From Anaerococcus tetradius ATCC 35098 (GTDB taxonomy: Bacteria; Bacillota; Clostridia; Tissierellales; Peptoniphilaceae): a stretch of DNA of 64,000 nt. The DNA lies in contig NZ_GG666295.1 in assembly GCF_000159095.1 (NCBI RefSeq), forward strand, positions 98,708 through 162,707, given 5' to 3'. The notes below the pieces were generated by a model. It did no database searches, was not told where the DNA came from, and saw only the letters and a program-made list of their open reading frames with translations. Both the position numbers and the translations under genes were made by a program. Within the stretch, counting starts at the first letter, position 1; the number at the start of each line of letters is the position of its first letter. This document shows positions 17,324 to 26,083 of the stretch, in pieces.

Positions 17324-19314
17324 TGGATCTAACAAGTCTAAAGGGGATTGGTCCTAAAAAAGCTAGTGACCTAAAAAGACTCGGTATTCTAGGTGTATCG
17401 GATTTATATTCCTATTATCCCAAAGAATATGAAGATAGGACAAGGCTTAGGAGTATAATTGATATAAAAGATTCTAATAAGCACTACTTTTGCTGGCAGA
17501 TTGTCAGTAAGCTCTATTTTAAGAATCTTTCAAAGATGACTATTTCATACCTATATGCAAGGGAACTTACAAACCCTTCCTATAAAATACGTCTGATATG
17601 GTTTAATGACAGATTTAGTCCTAGGAAACTTTTTGAGGGAAAAGAATATAAATTTTTCTGCCAAATAACTGAAAAAAAGGGGATTTATGAAGCTGTCAAT
17701 CCTATTTTTTGTGACTTAGATGAAGATGAAATCGGATCTATAATTCCTTTGTATTCTTTGACTAAAGGCCTTAGTCATAAGCAAATTAGCACCTATGTTG
17801 AAGAAGCATTGAAATATTATGATAGTAAGGAAGATATCATTGACTATAGCTTACTTGATAAATTTAAGCTAAATAAAAGAATTGATAATTTAAGGGAAAT
17901 TCATAGACCAAGTTCTATAGAAAATCTCAGAAAGGCTAAGAGTCAGATTAAGATTATAGATTTACTAAAGGATTTATATTTTTTAGATTATTTAAAAGAA
18001 AAAACTAGGCATAAACAAAGTATAAATCTATATTACAATCTGAGTGAAATCTTAAAAGAGATTCCATTCACCCTAACACGAAGTCAAGAAAAATCACTGA
18101 TAGAAATTCTGGAAGATGTAGCTTCTCCAAATTCAGCTAACAGACTCTTGGTAGGGGATGTTGGTAGTGGGAAAACTATAGTAGCGATAATCACTATGAT
18201 AGTTTTTGCCCTTAACTCTTATCAGTCAGCAATGATGGTACCTACTGAGCTTTTAGCTATTCAACAATTTGAAAAGAACAAATATTTATTTGACAAGTTT
18301 AAGATAAAGGCTGCTCTTCTAACTTCTAGTACAAAGAATAAGCAAAAGCTTAAAGAAGATATAAGAGATGGCAAGATTGATTTACTCATAGGAACTCACG
18401 CCCTTATCCAGGAGGATGTTGTTTTTAAAAATCTTAGATTCGTTGTAAATGATGAACAACATAGGTTTGGTGTAAGCCAAAGACAAATGCTGGCCCTCAA
18501 GGGACACGAAGTAAATTATTTAACAATGACAGCGACTCCTATACCAAGAACTATGTCCCTAAAGATTTCCCAGATAATTGACTTATCTATAATTAATGAG
18601 CTTCCTAAGGGACGAATTCCAATTACAACAAAAATTATAGGAAGTGAAAAAATAAGTTTGTTATATAATTTTATTGAGGAGAATATTAGAGCTTCTAGGC
18701 AAGTCTATGTTGTTACTAATAATATAGATGCAGATGATAAAAACTCCCTAGAAAACCTTTATAAACTTTATAAGAAAAAATTTCCTTCCTACAGGATAGC
18801 TATTCTGCATGGAAAGCTTACGGCTAATGATAAGGAAGATATTTTAAAGGAATTTAGCGAGGGAAGTATAGATATTTTACTTGCGACAACTGTAATCGAG
18901 GTTGGTATAGATGTTGCCAATGCTAATACAATGATAATTTATAATGCCGATAATTTCGGCTTATCAACCCTCCATCAGCTTAGGGGAAGAGTTGGAAGGG
19001 GTGAATATAAGTCTTATTGTTTTTTAGTAAGTGATAAGCCTAGTCCAACTAGTAAGTTAAATATCTTAGTAAAAAGTAATGATGGTTTTGAGATTGCCAA
19101 GAAAGATTTTGAACTTAGGGGTGGAGGAAAGATTTTATCTTTAATCCAGCACGGTAAGAATCTTTCTAAGATAGAATATCTAAATATGACAGCAGAAGAA
19201 ATAGACAAAAGCTTTGAAATATATAAAAAGACTAAAGACTCTAATTATCAGGGTGTTAATCTTTCCTTTATTGATGAGTTTTTTTGTAATGATAAGAGGA
19301 TAATATTAAATTAA
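17323..19314 (+). CDS. recG: ATP-dependent DNA helicase RecG
   Basis: Remodels stalled replication forks and branched recombination intermediates. The N-terminal wedge/OB domain (LKGIGPKKASDLKRLGI at the start) is followed by superfamily 2 motifs: LVGDVGSGKTIVA (Walker A), NDEQHRFGVSQR (DExH), TATPIPRT (motif III), and in the second RecA fold LLATTVIEVGIDVANA and QLRGRVGRG. The 663-residue length is normal. The start codon shares a base with the fakA stop; rsmD overlaps its end the same way, the conserved Gram-positive order fakA-recG-rsmD-coaD. Confidence 0.96.
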   Translation: MDLTSLKGIGPKKASDLKRLGILGVSDLYSYYPKEYEDRTRLRSIIDIKDSNKHYFCWQIVSKLYFKNLSKMTISYLYARELTNPSYKIRLIWFNDRFSPRKLFEGKEYKFFCQITEKKGIYEAVNPIFCDLDEDEIGSIIPLYSLTKGLSHKQISTYVEEALKYYDSKEDIIDYSLLDKFKLNKRIDNLREIHRPSSIENLRKAKSQIKIIDLLKDLYFLDYLKEKTRHKQSINLYYNLSEILKEIPFTLTRSQEKSLIEILEDVASPNSANRLLVGDVGSGKTIVAIITMIVFALNSYQSAMMVPTELLAIQQFEKNKYLFDKFKIKAALLTSSTKNKQKLKEDIRDGKIDLLIGTHALIQEDVVFKNLRFVVNDEQHRFGVSQRQMLALKGHEVNYLTMTATPIPRTMSLKISQIIDLSIINELPKGRIPITTKIIGSEKISLLYNFIEENIRASRQVYVVTNNIDADDKNSLENLYKLYKKKFPSYRIAILHGKLTANDKEDILKEFSEGSIDILLATTVIEVGIDVANANTMIIYNADNFGLSTLHQLRGRVGRGEYKSYCFLVSDKPSPTSKLNILVKSNDGFEIAKKDFELRGGGKILSLIQHGKNLSKIEYLNMTAEEIDKSFEIYKKTKDSNYQGVNLSFIDEFFCNDKRIILN

Positions 19315-19877
19315 TGAGAGTTGTAGCAGGAAAATATAAAGGTTTCAATTTATTATCGCCAAAAGTTAATTCATCTAGACCAACAGATAATAAGGTAAAG
19401 GAGGCAATCTTTGATATGCTTTTTCCCTATAAACCTGATTTTGTGGCTTTAGACCTATTTTCTGGTACTGGACAGATGGGTATAGAATTTTTGTCTAGGG
19501 GTGCTAGAGAAGTTTACTTTAATGAAAAAAACTCATCTACCCACTCTATATTAAAAGAAAATCTTTCTAAAATTAAGGTTGACTCGGCTAAAATTACAAA
19601 GCTTGATTTTAGGAAAGCTCTAAAATATTATAAGGAAGAAAAGCTAAAGTTTGATTATATTTTCTTGGATCCGCCTTATGATGGGGATATGCTAAAGCAA
19701 GCTATTGAGCTAATAATAGAATGTGAATTATTAAATGATGAAGGTATAATAATAACAGAATCCGATAGGGAATTAGATTTTTCTGGAAGAGGAGGCCTAA
19801 ACATCCTAAAAGAAAAATCTTATGGAAGGAAACTAATAAAAATATATACGAGAAATGAAAGTGATTTATCCAGGTAG
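19314..19877 (+). CDS. rsmD: 16S rRNA (guanine-966-N2)-methyltransferase
   Basis: SAM-dependent methylation of G966 in 16S rRNA. The N-terminus MRVVAGKYKGFNL is diagnostic, the SAM-binding motif is ALDLFSGTGQMGIEFLSRGA, and the catalytic motif is LDPPYD (DPPY). The length of 187 residues is typical. It overlaps recG by one base and coaD by 23 bases; rsmD-coaD adjacency is one of the most conserved gene pairs in bacteria. Confidence 0.95.
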   Translation: MRVVAGKYKGFNLLSPKVNSSRPTDNKVKEAIFDMLFPYKPDFVALDLFSGTGQMGIEFLSRGAREVYFNEKNSSTHSILKENLSKIKVDSAKITKLDFRKALKYYKEEKLKFDYIFLDPPYDGDMLKQAIELIIECELLNDEGIIITESDRELDFSGRGGLNILKEKSYGRKLIKIYTRNESDLSR

Positions 19878-20337
19878 CTTCGACCCACTAACTCTTGGTC
19901 ATATTGATATAATCAAGAGACTTTCTAAAATGTTTGATGAAGTTGTCGTTGCTGTATTAATTAATGAAAACAAAAACTCTGTATTTTCTCTTGAAGAAAG
20001 AGAAAATATTATTAGAGAAGAAATGATAGAAGAGGGCATTGAAAATATAAGCATAGCTTCTTTTGATGGTCTGCTGGTGAATTTTGCAAAGAAAACGGGT
20101 ATAAAGACCGTTGCTAGAGGATTGAGGGAAATTACAGACTATGAGTATGAGAAAAACATCGCTATGTTTAACTCTAAACTAATGGAAGGACTTGAGACAA
20201 TATTTCTACTCAGTGATCCAAACTATTCTTACATAAGTTCTAGTGGAGTTAGAGAAGTCGCTAGCTTTAAAGGCGATGTGTCATCTTTTGTTAGTAAAGA
20301 TGTAGAGTTGAAAATTAAAGAGAAGTTTGAGTATTAG
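19855..20337 (+). CDS. coaD: Phosphopantetheine adenylyltransferase
   Basis: Penultimate step of coenzyme A synthesis: 4'-phosphopantetheine + ATP to dephospho-CoA. A nucleotidyltransferase of the T/HxGH type: MKVIYPGSFDPLTLGHIDII at the start, GLREITDYEYE in the middle and SYISSSGVREVA (the ISSS-type motif) near the end. At 160 residues it is standard for the hexameric bacterial enzyme. The start lies inside rsmD, and a coiled-coil gene follows after 9 nt. Confidence 0.97.
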   Translation: MKVIYPGSFDPLTLGHIDIIKRLSKMFDEVVVAVLINENKNSVFSLEERENIIREEMIEEGIENISIASFDGLLVNFAKKTGIKTVARGLREITDYEYEKNIAMFNSKLMEGLETIFLLSDPNYSYISSSGVREVASFKGDVSSFVSKDVELKIKEKFEY

Positions 20338-20346
20338 GGGGATATT

Positions 20347-20835
20347 ATGGCACAAAATAAGTTGATAAATTTGATTAATGAGATGGAAGATGTGATGGAT
20401 GAATCATCATCTGTTCCTTTTTCAAGAAAAGTATCTGTTGATCCAGATGAAATATATGAATTATTGACAGAAATGAAAGATGCTTTGCCAGAAGAAATTA
20501 AGCAAGCTCAATGGGTTAATGATGAAAAAGAAAGAATCATCGGTGAAGCAAAGAATGAAGCTGAGAATAGACTAAGTGAAGCCGAAAACGAAATTAATAA
20601 TATCAAAGAACAAGCAAGAAATAAATTTAAACAATTAGTATCTGAGCATGAAATTACAAGACAAGCTAGGAATGAAGCTGATAGAATTATCTCTGAAGCT
20701 AATGCTGAGGCTGAAAAAATTAGACAACAATCATATGCTTATGTAGATAGATTGTTCCAAGGATCTGTAGAAAACTTTAGCCAACTTGCTCAACAACTTG
20801 AAAAAAATAGAATTAAAATTCTAGAAAGTAAGTAA
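20347..20835 (+). CDS. Coiled-coil protein of unknown function (ATPase stalk-like)
   Basis: A 162-residue acidic protein without transmembrane segment. Residues ~20-55 are compact; residues ~65-130 are a continuous Ala/Glu-rich heptad region (VNDEKERIIGEAKNEAE, ADRIISEANAEAEKIRQQ) like the stalk of F0 subunit b or DivIVA-type proteins. The two 'II.EA..EAE' blocks look like an internal repeat. Similar genes next to coaD are known in clostridia and usually carry only a generic 'ATPase' label. No function is assigned. Last gene of the operon, followed by a strong hairpin. Confidence 0.8.
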   Translation: MAQNKLINLINEMEDVMDESSSVPFSRKVSVDPDEIYELLTEMKDALPEEIKQAQWVNDEKERIIGEAKNEAENRLSEAENEINNIKEQARNKFKQLVSEHEITRQARNEADRIISEANAEAEKIRQQSYAYVDRLFQGSVENFSQLAQQLEKNRIKILESK

Positions 20836-20838
20836 GAT

Positions 20839-20872
20839 AAAACCTATGAAGTTTGAGGCTTCATAGGTTTTT
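20839..20872. terminator. Bidirectional terminator
   Basis: AAAACCTATGAAG (20839-20851), loop TTTGAGG, CTTCATAGGTTTT (20859-20871), with T-runs on the 3' side and A-runs on the 5' side. It serves both the plus-strand operon and the convergent tmcAL gene, whose stop codon (20861-20863) lies inside the stem. Confidence 0.9.
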
Positions 20873-22036
20873 CTGTATTTTTATTGGATTTTTATAATCT
20901 AAGAATAGGTCTCTCTTAGACAAAAGCGAATATAAATTACTAGACTTTATCATACTCTCATATATTATTAACTCAGAGCTATCAAGCTTTTTGGTATCCG
21001 ACTTTCTCATGACCACTTTTATTTTTTCATTAATTTCTCTAAAATATTGCCTAGCCTCATTATTAAAGGCTAAGACTTTTATAAAATTATAGTTAAGCTC
21101 GTTAAGGTCTTTTTTATTGTCTAAAATATAATTAAGCATGAGTCTTTTCATACGTGACTTACTATGTCTTTGGGATTTGCAAGCATTTATGAAAGTATCA
21201 TAAGTAAGATTAGAACTTAGTAATTTTCTAAAAAAATTATCCATACCCTCTTCATAGCAGAGTATCTCCTCCATTGAATCATTCTTGATTAATAATTTAT
21301 ACTTAAAAATATCAAGGAGTAAGTCATAATCAGCCTTCTTGTGGTTACTAAAAAAATAATTTAAAGACTCATTAGATTCTTTAGGCATTAAATTTCTAAT
21401 ATCCCTATTAAGATTCATTCTTATTGCGGTAGATGAAGCAAAATTTTTGTCTTCAACTAAAAGATCACTATTATTAGCCCCCATCCTTCTAATAGGAATG
21501 GCCTTGATTTTAGAGCTTAATTTAGAAATGGATCTCATATACTCAAGGGCGAGGATGTTATTTGAACTAATAAAATAATCGGAAGATAAAAATTCTTTTA
21601 GTGCCAGATATCTTGCTTCAGTAAAAGAATAATTTTCATTAATAAATTTTCTAGTTAACTTCTCTATTTTTGAGTCATTAGAAATAATTTTACTAACGTA
21701 AGTTAAAAAAACATCTGGATCCATGTTTTCAATGCCAAAAGCTATATAAGTAATTCCTATTTTATCTAGAAGCTCACAAGACTTGTAAGCAAAAAACTCA
21801 GCCGATTGGAGGCTGATGAAGTTTGGCATCTCAATAACTAAATCAAAACCACAAGCTAAAGAAACATTAGCTCTAGCGAATTTATCAATAATGGCAGCTT
21901 CGCCTCTTTGAACAAAATCACCACTCATTAGACTAACAGCAAGGTCAGGTTTGATTATCCTTCTTGCTTGTTCAATTAGATATTTGTGACCATTGTGAAA
22001 TGGATTAAATTCTGAAATTATTGCAAGTTTTTTCAT
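20861..22036 (-). CDS. tmcAL: tRNA(Met) cytidine acetate ligase (TmcAL family nucleotidyltransferase)
   Basis: Forms N4-acetylcytidine at the wobble base of elongator tRNA-Met using acetate and ATP. The N-terminus AIISEFNPFHNGHKYLIEQA contains the HxGH-type motif, followed by SLMSGDFVQRGEAAIIDKFARA, both hallmarks of the YlbM/TmcAL family, and LVIEMPNFISLQSAEFFA. Length 391 residues is standard. I place the start at 22036 because GGTGAT precedes it at proper distance; an upstream in-frame ATG at 22060 lacks this. Single gene between two plus-strand operons. Confidence 0.92.
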   Translation of the reverse strand: MKKLAIISEFNPFHNGHKYLIEQARRIIKPDLAVSLMSGDFVQRGEAAIIDKFARANVSLACGFDLVIEMPNFISLQSAEFFAYKSCELLDKIGITYIAFGIENMDPDVFLTYVSKIISNDSKIEKLTRKFINENYSFTEARYLALKEFLSSDYFISSNNILALEYMRSISKLSSKIKAIPIRRMGANNSDLLVEDKNFASSTAIRMNLNRDIRNLMPKESNESLNYFFSNHKKADYDLLLDIFKYKLLIKNDSMEEILCYEEGMDNFFRKLLSSNLTYDTFINACKSQRHSKSRMKRLMLNYILDNKKDLNELNYNFIKVLAFNNEARQYFREINEKIKVVMRKSDTKKLDSSELIIYESMIKSSNLYSLLSKRDLFLDYKNPIKIQKNL

Positions 22037-22126
22037 ATTATCACCATCTTTATTATACATTATTTATTTAATATTATAAATATAGGCTATTATTATTTGG
22101 ATTAATTTAATTATTTTGAAAAAATA

Positions 22127-22135
22127 TGGTATAAT
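22127..22135 (+). promoter_or_regulatory. Extended -10 promoter of the efp operon
   Basis: TGGTATAAT (22127-22135), 28 bp before the efp start codon, identical to the element in front of the other asp23-led operon at 15339. The -35 region is not recognisable. Confidence 0.6.
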
Positions 22136-22163
22136 AATTAGAGAAACATGCGTAGGAGGATAT

Positions 22164-22721
22164 ATGATTTCAGCAAATGATTTAAGAAAAGGCGTAACTT
22201 TTGTATATAATAATGAGGTTTATCAAATAATTGATTTCCAACACGTTAAACCTGGAAAGGGAGCAGCTTTTGTTCGTGCTAAAATAAGATCTGTAATGAA
22301 CGGTGGAGCAAAGGATGTTACTTTTAACCCAAATGAAAAATTTGAGCAAGCAGTAATAACAACAAAAGAAATGTCATATTTATACAATGATGGCGAGCTT
22401 TATTACTTTATGGATCCAGAAACATTTGAACAAATAGGTATTGAATATGAATCAGTAAAAGATGCAATCATCTATGTTAAGGAAAATGAACCAGTTCAAA
22501 TTAAGTTCTATGATGGTAAGCCATTCCAAATTGAAGCACCAAACTTTGTAGAATTGAAAGTAGTAACAACAGAGCCAGCAGTAAAGGGTGATACAGCAAC
22601 TAACGTTACAAAACCAGCCACAGTAGAAACAGGTGCAGTAATTCAAGTTCCAGTATTTGTAAATGAGGGTGATGTTATTAAGATAGATACAAGAACTGGG
22701 GATTATCTATCAAGAGTATAA
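22164..22721 (+). CDS. efp: Translation elongation factor P
   Basis: Relieves ribosome stalling at polyproline by entering the E-site. At 185 residues it has the usual three beta-barrel domains: KOW-like N-domain ([20 protein letters not shown]), the loop [14 protein letters not shown] with the Lys that is modified in many bacteria, and the C-terminal signature [14 protein letters not shown]. The ATG at 22164 has AGGAGG (22154-22159) in front; an upstream in-frame ATG at 22116 would overlap the promoter and is rejected. An Asp23-like gene follows 10 nt downstream. Confidence 0.97.
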   Translation: MISANDLRKGVTFVYNNEVYQIIDFQHVKPGKGAAFVRAKIRSVMNGGAKDVTFNPNEKFEQAVITTKEMSYLYNDGELYYFMDPETFEQIGIEYESVKDAIIYVKENEPVQIKFYDGKPFQIEAPNFVELKVVTTEPAVKGDTATNVTKPATVETGAVIQVPVFVNEGDVIKIDTRTGDYLSRV

Positions 22722-22731
22722 GGAGAAGATT

Positions 22732-23058
22732 ATGTCAGCAAATTTCGTAAACGGGTCAGTAAAGATTGCAGATGAAATTCTTGATCAAATAGCAGTTGCT
22801 GCTGCAAGCGATGTTTACGGTGTCTTTTGTGAAGATGATCAAGATAAAACTTTTAGTTTCTATAATAGGAATCCTAAAAGTAGAGTTCAAAAACTAGGCG
22901 ATTATCTACATTTTTATCTAGATGTCAACTTTGATAGAAATATCAATGTTAGAAATGCTGTAAAAGATATACAAAAGAATGTTAAAAGTGTAGTTGAAAA
23001 TATGACAGGCATAGCTGTAACTAGAGTTGATGTCAATGTTAACAATCTTGAAATATAA
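22732..23058 (+). CDS. Asp23/Gls24 family protein (YqhY type)
   Basis: A 108-residue Asp23-fold protein beginning NGSVKIADEILDQIAVAAA, the most conserved stretch of the family, and ending in a VTRVDVNVNNLEI strand. Its position between efp and nusB is that of YqhY in Bacillus, where acc genes and efp are close and YqhY affects acetyl-CoA carboxylase; no acc genes are present here. AGGAGA precedes the ATG. Its stop shares a base with the nusB start (TAATG). Confidence 0.88.
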   Translation: MSANFVNGSVKIADEILDQIAVAAASDVYGVFCEDDQDKTFSFYNRNPKSRVQKLGDYLHFYLDVNFDRNINVRNAVKDIQKNVKSVVENMTGIAVTRVDVNVNNLEI

Positions 23059-23459
23059 TGAATAGAGTTGAGCAAAGAGAGTGGGTATTTAAATTAATCT
23101 ATCAAGACATGATTAGTAAAATAGAGGATGTAGATAAAATCCTAGCTGAACTTAATTTGGCAGATGAAGATTTTATTAAGGCTTCGATTTCATCTTATCT
23201 AGACAAACTCACACTAATAGAAGAAAAAGTTGATTCTAATCTAGATAGTAAACATAAGAGAATTGCTAAGGTGCTTAGGTCTATTCTTTATCTAAGTATA
23301 AATGAAATTTACTTTATGGATATTCCAGTTTCAGTTTCAATTAACGAGGCTGTGAATTTAGCTAAAAAATATTCTGATGAAGAGGATTATAAACTTGTTA
23401 ATTCAATCTTAGGATCAATTGTAAGAAAAGATGGCAATGAGAAAAGCACTAAGTGTTAA
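23058..23459 (+). CDS. nusB: Transcription antitermination factor NusB
   Basis: Binds boxA RNA with NusE (S10) during rRNA transcription. A 133-residue all-helical protein starting NRVEQREWVFKLIYQ; the later SILYLSINEIYFMDIPVSVSINEAVNLAKKY region with the conserved 'ISINEAV..AK' signature and VNSILGSIVRK at the end are diagnostic. It overlaps both neighbours: one base with the Asp23-like gene, 29 bases with xseA. Confidence 0.93.
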   Translation: MNRVEQREWVFKLIYQDMISKIEDVDKILAELNLADEDFIKASISSYLDKLTLIEEKVDSNLDSKHKRIAKVLRSILYLSINEIYFMDIPVSVSINEAVNLAKKYSDEEDYKLVNSILGSIVRKDGNEKSTKC

Positions 23460-24621
23460 GCAGTTTAATGAGTATTTTAAATCAAATATAAAACACGATC
23501 CTATATTTCAAAATCTTTATATAAATGGGCAATTGGCGAACATTAGGATCAATAATTCCCATTTATATTTTTCTCTAAAAGAAGATACAGATATCATAGA
23601 TTGTGTAATTTATTATTATGAAGATAAGGCTGTTGACTTTGATTTTGAAGTTGGCAAAGATATCTTAGTTAGGGGTAATGTATTATATAATAACTATTCA
23701 TCTAGAATTGTGATTGTTGCAAACGAAGTAGTAGAAAAAGGCATTTCTGATAATTATTTACAATTCATAAAGATGAAAGAAGAGTTTAGAAAAAAAGGCT
23801 ATTTTGACATCTCTAATAAAAAGGAGATAAGCCAATACCCTAATAAAATCGGCTTAATAACTTCTCAAGAAGGTGCAGCAATTGTTGATTTCTTATCAGT
23901 TATTAATCAGAAGCCCAATGATATTCATATTTATCTTTATCCTGTAAAAGTTCAAGGGACTGATTCTTCCTTAATGATTAGCAAGGCGGTTAGAAGTCTT
24001 GATAAGAAAGGCTTAGATTTAATTGTAATCACCAGAGGTGGTGGATCCAATGAAGATTTGAATAGTTTTAATGATAGGGCTGTTATTGAAGCTGTATTTG
24101 ATGCTAAGACACCTATAATATCGGCTATTGGTCATAAAATAGATCAAACTTTGCTTGATTTAGTGGCGGATTTATCCCTACAAACGCCGACAGAAGCAGG
24201 TTCCTACCTTGTAAAATCTTATTCAAATTTAGAAAGGGATATGAAAAATATCCTAGATCAAATAAAAGGAATTCTTAATGATAGAATTAAAAGCTATGAG
24301 TTTGACTTAGTTAAGTTAAAACTAGAGCTTGATAAGTATAATCCGTCTTTTACTTTGAAAGAAAAGATGAGAGAGCTTTTATACCTTAAAAAGGACCTGG
24401 ACTTAAAAATACAAGCTAATATCACGTATAATGAGCAAAAAATCAAACTCTTATACAAAGACTTAAAGAGATTTGAAGATATTATAGAGATAAGCAAAAA
24501 GAATATTCACATAAAGGACATTAAGCAAGAAATAATTTTTTCAGCTCATCAACTAAAAGTTAAGGATAAGGCTTATATAGAGTTTAGTGATGGAATTGTA
24601 AAGGTGGAAGTAATTGATTGA
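23431..24621 (+). CDS. xseA: Exodeoxyribonuclease VII large subunit
   Basis: Catalytic subunit of the ssDNA exonuclease ExoVII. N-terminal OB domain (ALSVKQFNEYFKSNI, IRINNSHLYFSLKEDTDIIDCVIY), catalytic domain with ITSQEGAAIVDFLSVI, the IVITRGGGSNEDLNSFND motif and AIGHKIDQTLLDLVADLSLQTPTEAGS, then a helical XseB-binding region. At 396 residues it is near normal. Start is uncertain: ATG at 23431 or the next at 23437, which fits the family N-terminus slightly better; both lie inside nusB. xseB overlaps its end by 8 nt. Confidence 0.94.
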   Translation: MAMRKALSVKQFNEYFKSNIKHDPIFQNLYINGQLANIRINNSHLYFSLKEDTDIIDCVIYYYEDKAVDFDFEVGKDILVRGNVLYNNYSSRIVIVANEVVEKGISDNYLQFIKMKEEFRKKGYFDISNKKEISQYPNKIGLITSQEGAAIVDFLSVINQKPNDIHIYLYPVKVQGTDSSLMISKAVRSLDKKGLDLIVITRGGGSNEDLNSFNDRAVIEAVFDAKTPIISAIGHKIDQTLLDLVADLSLQTPTEAGSYLVKSYSNLERDMKNILDQIKGILNDRIKSYEFDLVKLKLELDKYNPSFTLKEKMRELLYLKKDLDLKIQANITYNEQKIKLLYKDLKRFEDIIEISKKNIHIKDIKQEIIFSAHQLKVKDKAYIEFSDGIVKVEVID

Positions 24622-24802
24622 TAAGACCCTAGAAGAAAATATGAAAAAAATGCAAGATCTTCTAAAGCAATTGGAAGAAAATAAGGATAACTTGGATAAA
24701 AGTATAGAGATTTATGAAAAAGCAACTTGCATTTACAAAGATTTAGAAAACAAATTAAAGGATTATAAGGCAAAGGTGGAAGTTATATCTAAATATGAAT
24801 GA
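24614..24802 (+). CDS. xseB: Exodeoxyribonuclease VII small subunit
   Basis: A 62-residue helical hairpin protein that binds along the XseA helical arm. LEENMKKMQDLLKQLEE, DLDKSIEIYEKA-like spacing and a Lys/Glu-rich tail are typical. The start is TTG at 24614 with AAGGTGG upstream, inside the xseA end. Its own end overlaps the ispA start by 8 nt. Position and length make the call safe despite the short sequence. Confidence 0.9.
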   Translation: MIDKTLEENMKKMQDLLKQLEENKDNLDKSIEIYEKATCIYKDLENKLKDYKAKVEVISKYE

Positions 24803-25622
24803 TATTGATTACAGACAAAGGCTTGTTGATAACAAGAATTTGCTAGATGATGAAATAAAAACTTACATAAAAGGAGAATCTCTAATAGAAGAGGCGATGC
24901 TATATGCTCTAGAAGCTGGTAAGAGGATAAGGGCTAGCCTATTTTTAGAAACAAGGAGACTTTCTCGAAATCAAATCGATAAAAACGATTTACTATTCGC
25001 TTTGGCCATAGAGATGATTCAAGCTTACTCCTTAGTTCATGATGATTTGCCAGCAATGGATGATGATGATTATAGGAGAGGTAAGGAGAGCCTCCATAAA
25101 CATTTTGGAGAAGATTTAGGAATATTGACTGGTGATGCTTTGCTCAACGAAGCAACAAAACTTATGTTTGAAATTGCTTCTAGAGATTCTTCTTTTATAA
25201 AAGCTAGTCAATATCTTCTAAGCAAAACTGGTAAAGATGGGATGATAGAAGGACAAATATTAGATTTAAGACGTAGGAGGAATTACAACAAGGATTTTAT
25301 AATTGAAGTTTATGATAAAAAGACAGCCGATTTCTTCAAAGGAGCTATAGTTGCTGGAGCCTTAGTTAATGGATTTGACCAAGATACAATTAACAGTCTT
25401 GAAAGATATGCTTACTATCTAGGGCTTGGTTTTCAGATACAAGATGACCTACTTGAAAAAGATTATGGTGATGAAATTAATATTTTAAGTTTGATGGATT
25501 TACAAGCCAGCAAAAAACTTTTAGAAGATATTAATTATCAATGCAAAAAAGAAATCGAAAATTTTGAAAATAATCAATTTTTCCTATTTTTAATTGAATT
25601 TCTGTCCAAAAGACAATATTAG
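24795..25622 (+). CDS. ispA: Short-chain polyprenyl (farnesyl/geranyl) diphosphate synthase
   Basis: Condenses isopentenyl diphosphate with allylic diphosphates to give farnesyl (or geranylgeranyl) diphosphate for undecaprenyl and quinone-type lipids. The first Asp-rich motif is HDDLPAMDDDDYRRGK, with the extended DDxxxxD spacing of bacterial FPP synthases. The second is GFQIQDDLLEKDYGDE. Length 275 residues is slightly short. It belongs to the conserved xseA-xseB-ispA block; the ispH domain for its MEP-pathway precursor is encoded 8 kb downstream. Confidence 0.93.
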   Translation: MNDIDYRQRLVDNKNLLDDEIKTYIKGESLIEEAMLYALEAGKRIRASLFLETRRLSRNQIDKNDLLFALAIEMIQAYSLVHDDLPAMDDDDYRRGKESLHKHFGEDLGILTGDALLNEATKLMFEIASRDSSFIKASQYLLSKTGKDGMIEGQILDLRRRRNYNKDFIIEVYDKKTADFFKGAIVAGALVNGFDQDTINSLERYAYYLGLGFQIQDDLLEKDYGDEINILSLMDLQASKKLLEDINYQCKKEIENFENNQFFLFLIEFLSKRQY

Positions 25623-25630
25623 AGGCGACT

Positions 25631-26083
25631 ATGAAAAAGTATACAAGACAACGATTAATTCTAGACATAATACAAAATAATGACGTCAAGACTCAAAGTC
25701 AATTATCTGAGATGTTAAAAGATCATGGTGTTGATGCGACTCAAGCAACAATTTCAAGGGATATCAAAGAACTTAGAATTTCAAAGGTTCAGACTGATGA
25801 TTATGAATACAAATATACAGTAGTAGATACAGTCTATGATACTCTAACAGAGAGGATGGAAAAGATTTTTAAGGAATCTGTCCTTTCCATAGAAAAGTCT
25901 GCTCAACTAATCGTTATAAAGACCATATCTTATTGTGCAACTGTTAGTGGTGCCTATATTACAAATGAAAAATTAGATAATGTTGGTGGAATAGTAACAG
26001 GAATAGACACAATCTTTATAACTCCAACTGATGTTGACAAGATAGATATTTTAGTAGAAGATATAAGGAATCTTATAAAATAA
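25631..26083 (+). CDS. argR: Arginine repressor family regulator
   Basis: A 150-residue ArgR/AhrC homologue: N-terminal winged helix (RQRLILDIIQNNDVKTQSQL and VDATQATISRDIKELRI, the recognition helix) and a C-terminal oligomerisation domain. The effector-binding segment, usually GTIAGDDT, reads GIVTGIDT here, so the first of the two Asp that hold arginine is replaced by Ile. That may weaken or alter effector response. The argR-recN pairing is conserved in Gram-positives. The stop shares a base with the recN ATG. Confidence 0.92.
   Translation: MKKYTRQRLILDIIQNNDVKTQSQLSEMLKDHGVDATQATISRDIKELRISKVQTDDYEYKYTVVDTVYDTLTERMEKIFKESVLSIEKSAQLIVIKTISYCATVSGAYITNEKLDNVGGIVTGIDTIFITPTDVDKIDILVEDIRNLIK

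Noticed and set aside
22116..22163. Upstream start for efp adding 16 residues
   Set aside because: This ATG-led extension begins at a TTG before the -10 box and lacks a Shine-Dalgarno; the internal ATG at 22164 has AGGAGG and gives the standard 185-residue length.
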